Part shown: one piece after another, positions 1 through 10,235 of the stretch
How positions within the stretch are numbered: position 1 is the stretch's first letter
Layout: each line of letters opens with the position of its first letter
NCBI GenBank assembly: GCA_036346205.1
Contig: JARFJB010000982.1
Coordinates: 1,792,501-1,856,500, forward strand
Length of the DNA: 64,000 nt
Direction: 5' to 3'
Origin: Vesta saturnalis
Lineage: Eukaryota > Arthropoda > Insecta > Coleoptera > Lampyridae
Notes under the pieces: generated by a model
What the model was told of the DNA's origin: nothing
Database searches by the model: none
The model's input: the letters and a program-made list of their open reading frames with translations, nothing else
Program-made: the position numbers and the translations under genes

Positions 1-545
1 CTTGATTAATACCTTCTTTGTCTTCGAGTTTACAGATCTGTTGGTTTGCGCGTTTTGTGTGTTACTTGTTGGCTACTTATTTTTTGCATGTATTGGTTTC
101 TTTAGTATGTTTTCTTACTTGTTTAGGGTTCTGCTTGACTAGTTTTTTGTTTGCGTATTTGTATGTTTAGAGGTGTTTACTTCTTTGGTACGTTTTCTTT
201 TTTGGTTTGTGTGTTGGTTATTTGTTTGTTTCGTGGATTGCGTGTTTGCAGGTTTACTGTTTGTATGTTAATGTGGTTTACATGTTTTGTGCTTGTACCT
301 TGTGCTTTGTACTTGATTGCTAATTTGTTTGTTTAGTGTGTTTGTATGTTTGCGGATTTACGTGTTTGGGTACTTACTTGTTTTACCAACTTGTTCTGAT
401 TTGGGTGTTTATCTGTTTAAGTATGTTTTTTGGCTTCTGGTTTTTGCATGTTTTAGTTTTTGTTTAGTGCTTGTTTGGGCTGTTATGATGTTTGCAGAGG
501 CTAGTTTATTTGTTTTGGGGGTTGCGTGTTTGCATGTTTACTTAC
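1..545. repeat. T/G-rich low-complexity DNA
   Basis: The plus strand is strongly enriched in T and G and poor in A and C. It is full of degenerate words such as TTTGTATGTTT, GCGTGTTTGCA and TTACTTGTTT. Short open frames at 151-336 and 317-577 are rich in Cys, Phe, Leu and Val, as expected of translated TG-rich DNA, and show no recognisable domain. The composition recalls the cleaner TG blocks at 4,780-4,915 and 10,700-11,400, so this may be an old, decayed microsatellite-like array. Confidence 0.5.
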
Positions 546-577
546 CAAAGTTAAAAAAAGCTCTTACAGTTATGTAA

Positions 578-2832
578 CTCCATACACTTAAGATTAGGAT
601 ATCCAGATATGCAATCAAGATACCCAAAAAATACTAACACTTTTCTAGTCTTTATTGGCTTTAATTTACCATAAGGCGAAGATGTTCGTCTTCATTTCCA
701 ACATCTACATCGTGAGATTGCTTTGGTATCCGCACACATTGCAGGTCATATTTTTTTGCAAATTTTTCGCGGTTCACTAGAATTTATGTTTTGTGAACGA
801 ACCTAACAACACTTTTACTTTTACTACCTACAACAGTTTCTCAAAGGCCGATTATACGACTATTTCCCGAGTGTGACCGCAGACTGATACATGACCCGTC
901 AATTGCATCAAATCGTTTGGATTCTTCCAGCCGGAAGTTAAAATGTGTTTAGACCGACATGCGAACGTGGGTTGAGTAGAATAAACTAACTTCCAGGTCT
1001 GGCGTACCGTAGTGCGATACAAAACTGAACCGTTTAAAAATTTTATTTTGCATTCCCAAGATATTCACAGTTGAAGAACACTAAGATTAGCTTTCGGTAA
1101 GGGCTTATGAAAGCTGCTTTGGAAAGAAAACCCTAGAGTACCATATTCATAATATCCATTCGAAAACTCTCAAATGGCTATTGTAATGGGACTAAACAGA
1201 TTAAGAAAAATTGTTTAACAAACATCATGTATCTAACAAGAGCTGAAAAGAATAATCTTTTTATTAATTAAATTAATCTATAAGTGTTAAAAGAGGAATA
1301 AAACTCTAGCAGAGTAGTTGAAATTATGTTTAATAATTTAAAAATGATGTTTAATAATAATAAATAATATTAAAAATATTGCTGATAGCAAAACGGTTTG
1401 AAACGAATGTATACAGAACAAAGGGAGAAGGGATTCAGTCACTGTTTCAGCGCAAGTTCACGCCTCATAAACCATCAGATAACTGCAATTGTTGCACAAT
1501 ACCTTTACAGGACCTCGATTCCGTACACTAATAAGTGTATTGAATAAGTCTTCATAAGTTGAAAATCTAGGAATATAGGATAAATAAGAATATTAAATGA
1601 AAACTGAAAATTTACCAGAAAGATTTAAAAGAAGCTGAAGCTTGGTAATTGCGCATATCTGGATGTAAAAGCGAATTTAATATAATGGAGTGTATCGTGC
1701 TACGACGCCAATATTGTTGATATTTAACAAAGTGACATTGTTGTGGTTACGAAGTTCATAGAAGAGAACGTTATTTAACAAATACGTGAGTACAGTGTTT
1801 ACTTGAGGCAAATCTTCATTGATACAGAAGTGTTGAGCACGACATGCAAAATATCTGTCTGTTAAGATTTTTTTGTCAGATGGGACACCTTTGTTGCGCC
1901 AGAATCTGCATTAGTGGCAAAAATAATGAGCTTTAGTTGGGAAGACGTGGAGTATAGACTATGAAACTAATATCGCAGACTATAAGGCGCAAGATAGATC
2001 GTACCATAAATCTAAAGGCGAAAAGATTGTTTCACAAATGCAAAGCGTAGGATCGTTATTTGAAAAAAAAATGAGTTTTATTCCTTTTTCTTGATATTGC
2101 ATTTTATATCTTTGTATATGTTAGAATAAGTTTGTAGCATTTATTGATCTAAAACAAATTTATTTCCGTTTATGTAATCAAACCATTCTGTTTGTATCAG
2201 TTTTCAAATTGAACATATTCCGGTATTAAAGCATGAATAAAACAATCATGCAATGAAACCTATTGTAATCTAAGATCAACCCTGAAACTGATAATATTTA
2301 TTAGATAATTTCAACTGTGTATTTTTAAACAGCAGTATGAAATGCATTATTATCACAAAGAAAAATAGTAATTTAAATAGAATTTTCTAGCCGAGGTAAT
2401 CTGATTTATCCTAAATTACATTATTTATAAGCAATAACTGTAATATGTAAGGTAAGCAAACCCTTTTTGGAGGGCTATCTTTAGATGGATTGATATTATA
2501 CGTTAATAATCCTTTATATTTACTATACTCCAAAAAGGGATTTATGATAATATAGTCATTTCATTAAATAGTTTACAGTTTGAAAGCAATAACTGTGCAT
2601 GGTGCACCAACCGTGGAATCTTCGATATTGTAACTCTTGCAATTAGGTACACGATTACAATTTAAAAATGAACTATTACAAACGGCCCAACAATGGGACT
2701 AAAGGTTCTATCTACCCCAAAATGAAATCTCATGAAATAAATGTTTCCACTGACCATTACACTCCTTCCTGAACTCTCCAAAATATTGCATTAATCAATA
2801 CTTATGAACGAATAAGTTCAAAGGTAAATATG
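578..2832. other. Unassigned AT-rich DNA
   Basis: I see no coding potential, transposon protein or structured RNA in this stretch. The only local structure noted is a 12-bp inverted repeat (CCCTTTTTGGAG at 2461-2472 and its complement at 2528-2539) with a loop of about 55 bases. This is too weak to call an element. Confidence 0.4.
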
Positions 2833-2918
2833 TAATTAAAAATTATTATTAATTTTATTAAATACATAAATAAAAAGTTTACCTCGAGTAAGGTTTGAAC
2901 CTACGACCTGTACTTTAC
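2833..2918 (-). repeat. 3' part of tRNA-derived SINE, inverted copy
   Basis: Read on the minus strand this is the 3' half of the SINE that follows on the plus strand: the end of the anticodon arm, the B box, a CTCGAGGTAAAC junction, a T-run and the AT-rich tail. It is truncated in the anticodon stem, directly where the plus-strand copy begins. Together the two copies form a palindrome of about 260 bp. Confidence 0.7.
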
Positions 2919-3090
2919 ATCAGTTCTACATACATAAAGACAAAATTTACATCGATTGGGGCTTGAACCTTGATGGCGCAGTTGGTTAGCGCGGTACTCT
3001 AGCAAAGTACAGGTCGTAGGTTCAAATTCTACTCGAGGTAAACTTTTTATTTATTTATGTATTTAATACAACTAATAATAATTTTTAATT
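2919..3090 (+). repeat. tRNA-derived SINE, copy 1
   Basis: The order is a short leader (ATCAGTTCTACATACATAAA and onward), a tRNA-like head at 2967-3040, a T5 run at 3044-3048 that would stop RNA polymerase III, and an AT-rich tail ending near 3090. The same leader, head and tail recur at 19,820-19,989. The tail alone recurs at 2,833 (inverted) and 26,005, so this is a repeat family and not a lone tRNA gene. It has internal A and B box promoter sequences and no coding capacity. Confidence 0.75.
2967..3040 (+). tRNA. tRNA-like SINE head, anticodon AGC (pseudo-tRNA)
   Basis: A full 74-nt cloverleaf can be drawn. The acceptor is ACCTTGA with TCGAGGT and discriminator A. The D stem is GCGC/GCGC, the anticodon stem GTACT/AGTAC with loop CTAGCAA, the variable region AGGTC, and the T arm GTAGG/TCTAC with loop TTCAAAT. 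The anticodon AGC would read alanine codons, but the 3:70 pair is C:G and not the G:U pair that alanyl-tRNA synthetase requires. Repeated copies share flanking sequence. I therefore read it as a SINE head and not a functional tRNA-Ala. Confidence 0.65.
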
Positions 3091-3589
3091 AAATACTGGC
3101 TAAAGGTTACAAATCAATTTTGTGCAACTGGCACACTTCCGATATGGTTAATAAATGTAAAACACAGCTTCATCTTTTCCAGAAGATGTTTTTAAAGTTG
3201 GATCGTTTTAAGGAATGTGTCATGGAAGGTGGATCGACTTTTAGTGGATCGACTTTTATACCATTCCCTGAATAAAGAAGTTCTGAATGCGAGTAGTATC
3301 TTTTCATTTATGCTAAATTGTGGAAAAATTCTCTTTTTTTGATGCCGGCTTTTAGAAGCACATGTGTTCTTTACTTTTGTTATTTTCTTCAACAAAGTTA
3401 TGTAAGTTTTGGTTTATTCATGTTTTGTGAACTTTTGGTGATAGGGGGTTTGTTTCGAATGGTCATTTGTACTTTTTTCCACAATTTTTGTAAATGTGGT
3501 AGATATTTTGGTAAGTACCTAGCTCGCCTCACTTTCGTGAGTAGAATCGGCCCACTTAAGGCCGTGATGTCGAAATTAATTAAAAGTGG
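3091..3589. other. Unassigned DNA
   Basis: No transposon protein, RNA or clear repeat is recognised. A short tandem of GTGGATCGACTTTTA occurs near 3,228-3,258. The overlapping open frames on both strands at 3,192-3,635 have no recognisable domain. Confidence 0.3.
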
Positions 3590-3654
3590 TTGGGGGAGGA
3601 GTGGGTATGTGGGCGCAGGTCGTCGAGGGGGGTGATGGTGAGGATCGGCCTCTT

Positions 3655-4130
3655 TTCGGGGGCCATTATCGACCCCTTGATGGGTTTTTCAGCCGCTTGA
3701 TGCCGTTTTAACCCTAAATTAAAGGCAGTATTAAGAGACTTTTTGTCAGTCCACCTCCTGCGTTTAGGTGTGCGGGGTGGTCAAGTGATTGGGGTGAGGG
3801 TGGTCACGTGGGAAGGAGTGGGGAGGGTCAAAATCCAATTATTTTAATTATGGGGCATAATCAAATTCTGTGGCCATCTTGTTTTTATTTATGAGTCATA
3901 ATCAAATTCCTCCGCCATTTTGTTTGTAGTTATGAGTCATAATCAAATCCCTCCCTCATTTTGTTTTTAATTACGGCTTCCTTTTGAGGGCCAATTTCAA
4001 CCCCTTAACGGCATTTTCAACCCCTTGATGTAATTTTCACCCCTAATTAGGGCCCCTTTGAGCATATTAAGAGCCTTTGTTTAGGCCTGTCGCAGTCGCC
4101 TTCAAAATGCGGGTGCTGTGGGCGGAAGGA
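3655..4130. repeat. Direct repeat pair, about 330 bp apart
   Basis: The block at 3,655-3,790 (GGGCCATTATCGACCCCTTGATGG, then TTTTAACCCTAA and TATTAAGAGAC) recurs diverged at 3,985-4,130 (GGGCCAATTTCAACCCCTTAAC, then TTTTCACCCCTAA and TATTAAGAGCC). Both are followed by GC-richer words. They look like two long-period units of the FB array. Confidence 0.5.
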
Positions 4131-4745
4131 GAGGGTTGACAATTATTGTAATTACGACGTCATAATCAAATTCCAGCATATAGTTTACTATGAGTCATAA
4201 TCAAATTCCACAACCATTTTGTTTTTAATTACGAGTCATTACGAAATTGCTGGGGGTAGTCCTGTGGGAGAAGGCGTGAGGAGATCAAAGTCCAATTATT
4301 TTAATTATGAGTTATAATCAAAGCCCTCTGCCATTTTGTTTTGGCGGGAAATTTGAAATGGTACTGGGGGCCCTCATACTATCTCATAAGCCAGGTAAAG
4401 AACTTGTATTAAGCTCTTCGCCCTCTTGGCAGGAAATTTGAAATAATATGGGGGTCCTCATACTATCTCGTAAGACAGGTATGGGACGTCGGAACTTGCT
4501 CTTGGGTCTTCGCCCCTCTTACGGACCACTTATGAGTCATAATTAAATTGTATCACAGTCCTTTTGCTTTAATTATGAGTCATAATTAAATTCCTTCGCC
4601 ATTTTGTTCTTGAGTCTCATACTATTTCTAGCCACGTGCGGAAGGAGCGGTGCATATCAAAGTCCGATTATTTTGATTATGAGTCATAATCAAGGCATTC
4701 ATGTTACGGGCCACTTATTTTGTTTTTAATTATGAGTCATAATTA
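3880..4745. repeat. Array of TTATGAGTCATAA palindromes
   Basis: A short repeat of about 41 bp (TTATGAGTCATAATCAAA, then a CCGCCATTTTGTTTTTA-like stretch) is tandem at 3,890-3,975 and then scattered. TGAGTCA is intact at 3892, 3933, 4191, 4533, 4576, 4680 and 4733. Decayed forms lie at about 4,232 and 4,307. TGAGTCA is the known consensus for AP-1 and related bZIP factors. Binding is not shown by the sequence. Confidence 0.7.
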
Positions 4746-4779
4746 AATTCTTCCACCAGTTTAAACCTAAAAGTTTTGC

Positions 4780-4915
4780 AATGTTTGTGTCGACGTGCGC
4801 GCGTGTTTGTGTACATGCCAACGTGCTTGCGTGTGTTTCTGTGTATTTGTGCTTGAATTTGCGTTTGTGTTTGTGTTGGTTTTTGTGTTTTATTTTGCAT
4901 TTGCGTTTGCCCCAC
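4780..4915. repeat. TG-rich hexamer-like low-complexity tract
   Basis: A degenerate TGTTTG/TGCGTT microsatellite lies between the palindrome array and the FB core. It resembles the TTTGTG block at 10,740-11,110. Overlapping reading frames here are by-products of the repeat. Confidence 0.6.
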
Positions 4916-5028
4916 ACTAATTCAGAAATGCTCACCATGACAGCTAAATGTAAAATATACTACTGGGTAGAGCTCCGATCAACTTCTGTTGCAGAAAACA
5001 TTCGTTAGCTTAAAAATTCACCACTAGA

Positions 5029-5060
5029 TGACGTCACAAACAAACAAATCTGTTATAAAA
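5029..5060 (+). promoter_or_regulatory. Promoter-like pair: TGACGTCA and TATAAAA
   Basis: A perfect 8-bp CRE palindrome (TGACGTCA, 5029-5036) is followed 17 bases later by TATAAAA (5054-5060). This order and spacing suit a pol II core promoter. In FB copy 2 the TGACGTCA is conserved (minus strand, 45,575-45,582), while the TATA position reads TTTTAAAA. Promoter function is an inference. Confidence 0.4.
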
Positions 5061-5370
5061 GAGTAATCTAATTAGAGGGATTTTTTGACACGCACAAGAA
5101 ATGTGAACATCATATTTCCGTTTTCAGCTAATTAGGATTTTTCAAACACATTAGATGTACTTGAATAGTGAAAGGTTGTTATTGTGGTTACATAAATGGA
5201 AATCCAGAAAATAATTACTTTAATTAATGATTGCTGGAAGCCGTTAAGTACTTTATATTGTTAGTTTACAACAAAACGCAGAAAGTGAACGTGTCGTGAC
5301 TGTAAGCAACAAAAACCAGCAGTTTCCTCTGTCAAGGTGTTCTTTCAATACGATTGTCGACAACAACACT

Positions 5371-5377
5371 GGTAAGT
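5371..5377 (+). other. Conserved 5' splice-donor-like site in FB core
   Basis: The sequence ACTG followed by GTAAGTGATC matches the 5' splice site consensus. It lies about 310 bases after the TATA-like box. The same GGTAAGTGATC is kept in FB copy 2 on the minus strand (45,259-45,250) although flanking bases have diverged. It would end a short non-coding first exon if the core is transcribed. Confidence 0.4.
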
Positions 5378-5817
5378 GATCTATAGTAAAACTTAAGCCA
5401 AAAAGATAAGTACTTTATTAAGTGTAATAATGGTGAAAGCTTACATTTTTATAATATAATGGTCTGATTTTGAGTTTGGTTATATTTGTTATTGTATATG
5501 CATTTCTACTAATTTAACTGTAAAACGTAGTTTTATCACTGTATGCAAAACGCGACAGTAGTGTTGCACACTAATCAGATGTTCTTAGATTAACAGCAAT
5601 GTCGAAGGCTATCTCATAAGGTGGTAAATCAATTTGCTATTTCTGAATTGTGGTTGGCTTTAGCACGCTGTAAGTTAAACCAAACCAGCATTTTTGAATT
5701 TTAAGTTAGTTCAGGGAGAGTATCAGCTCTGTGGTGTCGGTTAGCCTTATCTACAAAGTAAGCGGTCACACATAGGTATATACAGCGGGAGAATCGTTAC
5801 TTGAAGGTAATGAAACA

Positions 5818-5898
5818 ATGGGGGGGGGAGAGGGAGAGGGAGAGGGAGAGGGAGAGAGCCACAGAGAGAGGGAAGAGAGAGAAAACAGAGAGGGGATA
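5818..5898 (+). repeat. Purine tract (GGGAGA)n
   Basis: A run of G is followed by repeated GGGAGA units and then AGAGAG-rich purine sequence. It sits at the junction of the FB core and its reverse-oriented array. Such tracts can adopt triplex or G-quadruplex forms. Confidence 0.8.
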
Positions 5899-6210
5899 GC
5901 ATGAGTGCCCCTTATTATAATGCTATTTTGAAATTTCCCACTAAAACATAATGGGCTGCAAAATTTAATTATGACCCATAATTAAAGTCGAAAGCCCGAG
6001 AACAAGTTCCAGTGTCTTATACAGAGGGTGAAGACCCGAAACTACTTCCGGTTGTCTATGTCTGTTTTATAGGTTAACATGAGGGCCCCACAGAATTTCA
6101 AATTTCCTGCTAAAAACAAAGTGACCACGACTGAAGGCCTATAGCTCACAAGGGGCGAAGGGCTGACAGCAAGTTCCGGAGACCTATACTTGTCTTATAC
6201 GTTAGCATGA

Positions 6211-6312
6211 GAAGGTCAACTTGTTTGGCTTCACGTAATTAGTTTGTTATTGTTCTATCCAAATTGTAAATGAAGGTCGAGTTGTTTACCTTTACGTAAT
6301 TAGATAATTAGG
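6211..6312 (+). repeat. 61-bp direct repeat dimer
   Basis: The unit beginning GAAGGTCAACTTGTTTGGCT at 6211 is repeated, diverged, from 6272 (GAAGGTCGAGTTGTTTACCT). Both run into ACGTAATTAG. It lies at the right edge of FB copy 1. Confidence 0.6.
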
Positions 6313-7602
6313 GGGTTTTCCACTAACGCTATAGTGCATATAGAACAATATTGCCTTTTACTGACTACCATCAAGATACAAGCTTGTACCTGTTCATGGA
6401 GTTACATAAAGTAAGTGGCTACATTAATTTTGTTTTCGGGTAGTATCGATTATACAAAAGCTCTAACTACACATCAGTGTTTGAATTGTTTTAATATCAA
6501 TTTGAAGATTTTTCGGGCATTAATGCAATTTTACCTTAACAAAGTACACAAATTTAATTAATCTTAACTTGGCAAATAGTGTTCATGAATTCTTGTGGCG
6601 TGAGCAGTCCTCCACTCGAAAACACGTATTACAGGCGTATAGCCCAAGGTCTTACAAATATCAAATAACATAAATTTACTTCCTTTTTTTAGATTTTCGG
6701 CCTTATAGATAAATTACAATGAACATTTCAGTAATAAGCTTTTGTTGCTTGTATGTTTTTGTAGTCTAGTCTACCTTTAGTAAAAGTAACAGTAACTGTC
6801 GCCCTATGACCGACACCTAAATCTTAATTTTCTTCAAAACGAATATCATTGTTTGAAAAGATCCTGTACTTTAACAAATACTTTCGAATACTTATTTGTG
6901 AACAACGAGACCAAACAAGATTTTAATACAATAAACACTAGGCTCTAACAGAATTTAGAATATTTGCTTGTTATACGTGAAAAATTCCGTACCCATTCAT
7001 TAAACAGGGTTTTCTTGAACCCATTTCTATCCTATAATAAAATTGACATTCTAGTATGTTCAATATCATTTACAATTACTTTCCCTTTGTTCCTTTTTAA
7101 TAAGACTGTATATACAAAACTGAACATTATTGGTCGTACTCAAACATTGAAGAAAGTATAAATATAAAAATACATAATACGCGTATAATGAGTAAGAAAC
7201 CGATATAAGTAACAAAGGTCATTTATTAATATGAATATACAACAAAGCAAATTTATAATAAATTATTATTATTATGATTTTGCGACCTACTAAACGTCGC
7301 ATTGGGTGTCAGACGATCAAAATACGAGAATGGATAAAATGTACATACGGCAAGATTTAGTTTGCAATAAAATCCGTTCAATGATCTACCTTACGATAAA
7401 TCTCTTTTAGTACAATTCAGACACAAATTTATAGAGGCGAGACATTTGCTTCTCTAAAACATTGGGTAATTATGAGAGGTCGGTTATAAATAAATAAAAC
7501 TTTTTGTTGATTAGAAATAGTTGAAACAAAATTATTTTTTTGTTTTATGCTTGTGGGATATGTACGTATCATGAATTCAACGTACGGTTTGTCCAGTTTA
7601 TA
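6313..7602. other. Unassigned AT-rich DNA
   Basis: No recognised protein, RNA or repeat. The open frame at 6,964-7,161 shows no domain and has the composition of random AT-rich sequence. Confidence 0.35.
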
Positions 7603-9538
7603 CAGTGTGTCCAGTATAAAATGATGTACATGAGGATACTGGAAACCATTGGACATACAAAGTCAGTTAAATGGAGGAAACGTTGCATATTTGTCTGCCC
7701 AAAAATAATCTAGGTTTATTTTATTTCAAATCGATACCATTATGTAGATACAGGGTGAAAAGCAAAAAAGTGCATTTTCGAAAAACAACAATATTTTCAT
7801 TATTATGGAAGCTAAGGTCATCAAGTTTTCAATATATAGGTAAGAGGATACGGCGATTGATTTTAAATTTCTACGCCTACTGTGTTGAGAACGGCTAAAA
7901 TCAACTTTTGTTTTTCTTATGGCCGCCGTATTGAGTTTTTGCATTTTTAAAATCCTCATTAGAGGTGCTCTTCAACCGTGTATGTTGGTCAAGATAAATA
8001 ATGAAAAATGACAAAATTAAGATTTCATAGTAGTAGACTTTGATATTTGTATTAGTTTCTCATAGTAGGCTTTTCTTTGCTGTCTCTTAGTTATCTAACT
8101 GTCAAAGTAAATTTTATTGTAGTGTCCAGTGTGTGCAGTTAAATTGTGAGATTTATAAAATGAATAAATTTTCAAATAGTGACAAATATGGAATGTTGGA
8201 GAGTTTTATTATCTGTCGCAGGAATGACGCGAAAGCTGAAGTAATGTATTTGAATAAATATCCAGAAACACGACCACTTGACAAAGTTATGTTTAGGCGC
8301 CTGAAAGACATTCTTGTAGCTTGGGAGTTTTGCAAAGGTAAAGAGGAACAAAGGTACAAACAAAAATAAAGAAAATGCAAAGCGTGGTTAAGACACCTCA
8401 TACATCTTTACACCAGATTGAATAAATAAGAGGGGTCGCCCAGTCAGAGGCGGGTAGCATTTTACATCGTCATAAATATCACCCCTATCCTGAACCGCCC
8501 TGCCAGAGTCTCCAGAATGGCGATGCGATTAGAAGAATGGCATTCAGTGGTTTACTGGAAAAAATAACGAGGTACTAAACTTTTCCATAAAAGTCCTTTG
8601 GTCTGCTGAGAGCCGATATACTAACTGTGAGCTATTTAATCGTAAGAATACTGTTTTCGGTCAGATGTAAATTCACGGCTAGTTCGTCAAGTTAGCCACT
8701 AAGTTAGGCGAGGACTTAACGTCTGGTTAAGTGTTGTGGGTACTTACGTGACTGGGTCGTATTTTTTCAATGAAAATTTAAATTCCGGGAGATATTTGAA
8801 CCTCTTACAAACTAACGTAGCAGAAGACATTATGGAACTTCCACTAGCTACCCTACAAACTATGTTTTTTCAACAAGATGGCGCTCCCCCACATAATAGA
8901 CAAATTAGCACGAACTTTTTGAATGACGAATTTCCGAAGAAGTGGATAGGTAATCTGGGACCAGTTAGATGGTTTGTGAGATGCCCTGATATAACACCTG
9001 TTGATTTTTTCGTGTGGGGTAACTAAAAAATAAAAAATGCTGTAGGTTCTATTACACCGCAGAGGAATTACGACAAGCTGCTATAGAAGCTCTTAACAGT
9101 CTCACTCCGCAAATGATAAGACAATCCTGTGAAGCAGTGGTAAGACGATGTACGTCGTGTGGCTTATTTAATTTTGTCAAAATATACACATGTTATACAC
9201 GATTAAAGAGCGTTTCTAATAAGGATTTTAAAAATACAAACATGCAATGTGGCGCCCATAAGAAAAAAAAATTGACTTTGTCCGTTTGCAACATAGTAGT
9301 TTAAAATTAATCGCCTTATCACATCTTGAAGACTTGATGACCTTACCTTCCATAGTAAAGAAAATGTAATTTTGCACACTTTTGCTTTTCACACTGCATC
9401 TACGTAACGGTATCGATTTGAAATGAAATAAACCAAGTCTATTTTTGGGCAGACAAATACGCAACTTTTCTTCCATTTAACCGACTTTCCAACGGTTAGC
9501 AATATCCCCATATGTACATCATTTTATATTGGACACTG
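7603..9538 (+). mobile_element. DUF4817-type Tc1/mariner-group transposon, complete but dead
   Basis: The element runs from CAGTGTGTCC to GGACACTG and is flanked by TA on both sides, as expected for IS630-Tc1-mariner insertion. Terminal inverted repeats are about 350 bp (7,603-7,960 and 9,190-9,538). Both carry matching landmarks such as ATTTGTCTGCCCAAAAATA and AAATCGATACC. The interior holds a broken plus-strand transposase gene. Length is 1,936 bp. Confidence 0.85.
8160..9187 (+). pseudogene. DUF4817 Tc1/mariner-group transposase relic
   Basis: The product would cut and paste DNA at TA sites in the nucleus. The start MNKFSNSDKYGMLESFIICR, with a following NKYPETRPL, matches the N-terminal helix-turn-helix (DUF4817) of insect elements of this type. 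After a stop at 8,367 the reading is broken by shifts through 8,735. It reopens at 8,736-9,026 with QQDGAPPH, KKWIGNLGPVRW and ITPVDFFVWG, the second and third catalytic regions. Counting from the D of QDGAPP to the D of PVDFF gives 41 intervening residues, a DD41D spacing. The first catalytic Asp region is decayed. The gene cannot make a full protein. Confidence 0.8.
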
Positions 9539-9690
9539 TATAGACATAATTTCATGCATACTAATAATGCGTTTTAAAATTTGAAACATTTGCGCAAATA
9601 GAAAAATGTCTAGAAACTTAAATACTTGATTTCTTTTCAAAAATAACTTTACTTTAAGATACATCTACTTTAAATACATTTATATCGAAA

Positions 9691-9790
9691 ATAGGCAACA
9701 CTGCAAAAACAAAAACAATAATCTATGTAGATGGATGTTTAAAACATTATGTCAGATAGAGGTTAATAGACATCAAGATGCTAACTAAAA
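9691..9790 (-). repeat. Approx. 100-bp dispersed repeat
   Basis: The reverse complement of this segment matches 36,818-36,920. Shared words are AGTTAGCATC, GATGTCTATTAACCT, TAGATTATTGTTTTTGTTTT and CAGTGTTGCCTATTTTCG. It is non-coding. It may be a small MITE or SINE fragment, and no ends were resolved. Confidence 0.6.
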
Positions 9791-9849
9791 AAACTCCAAG
9801 CCGCCCGTTTCTGTAAAATATCAATAACACTTTAAGCATTTTCAATTCG

Positions 9850-10235
9850 ATTTAATTAATTTTTAGACTTATTTTACTTTATAATGAGTAAAATTAAATT
9901 TTATTTAAAGAAATATCTCTACACATTTTCGTATAAAATTAATCGTTATAAAGACACTGAAAATACTTGAACTAACACTTAAATTCTAAATAATTAAGGT
10001 CTACATGATGGTATTTTTATATCTTTAAAATATACAGCTGTTTCAGAAATATTTGATAAAAATCAAAAACTGCTCCTAATCTACCCTCCTCTCCGCCGCT
10101 GAATTTCTTCCAAATACTAACTAGCTCCAGAAGAAATGAAAACAAGTTTAAGTACGTAAGTGTTGTCGGTTTGGTGATATCGTGAGTACTAACATACATC
10201 CATACACACATCCAAAAACACATACGCGCACACAC
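9850..10235 (-). repeat. Microsatellite-headed dispersed repeat, copy 1
   Basis: On the minus strand this begins in the GT microsatellite and continues GGATGTATGTTAGTACTCACG, then GAAGAAATTC, GGAGAGGAGGG, TTTTTATCAAATATTTCT and GATATAAAAATAC. The same order is found on the plus strand at 24,790-25,210. The microsatellite therefore travels as, or grows from, the head of this repeat. Confidence 0.65.

Larger units (their letters stand above)
3590..6210 (+). mobile_element. FB foldback-type repeat, copy 1 (non-coding)
   Basis: This stretch contains arrays of short motifs in plus orientation (3,655-4,760, including GCGGGAAATTTGAAAT, TAAGACAGGTAT and CTTCGCCC words), a unique core (4,960-5,830), and the same motifs in reverse orientation (5,900-6,210: TTCAAATTTCC, TGTCTTATA, GGGCGAAG). 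The core aligns by eye with the reverse complement of 44,430-45,620. The inverted arrays around a core give a foldback layout. No open frame of note is present, so it is non-autonomous. The outer terminal repeat seen in copy 2 was not found here, so the edges are uncertain. Confidence 0.55.

Noticed and set aside
2967..3040. Functional tRNA-Ala gene
   Set aside because: It lacks G3:U70, and it is embedded in a repeat with conserved leader and AT tail that recurs in the window.
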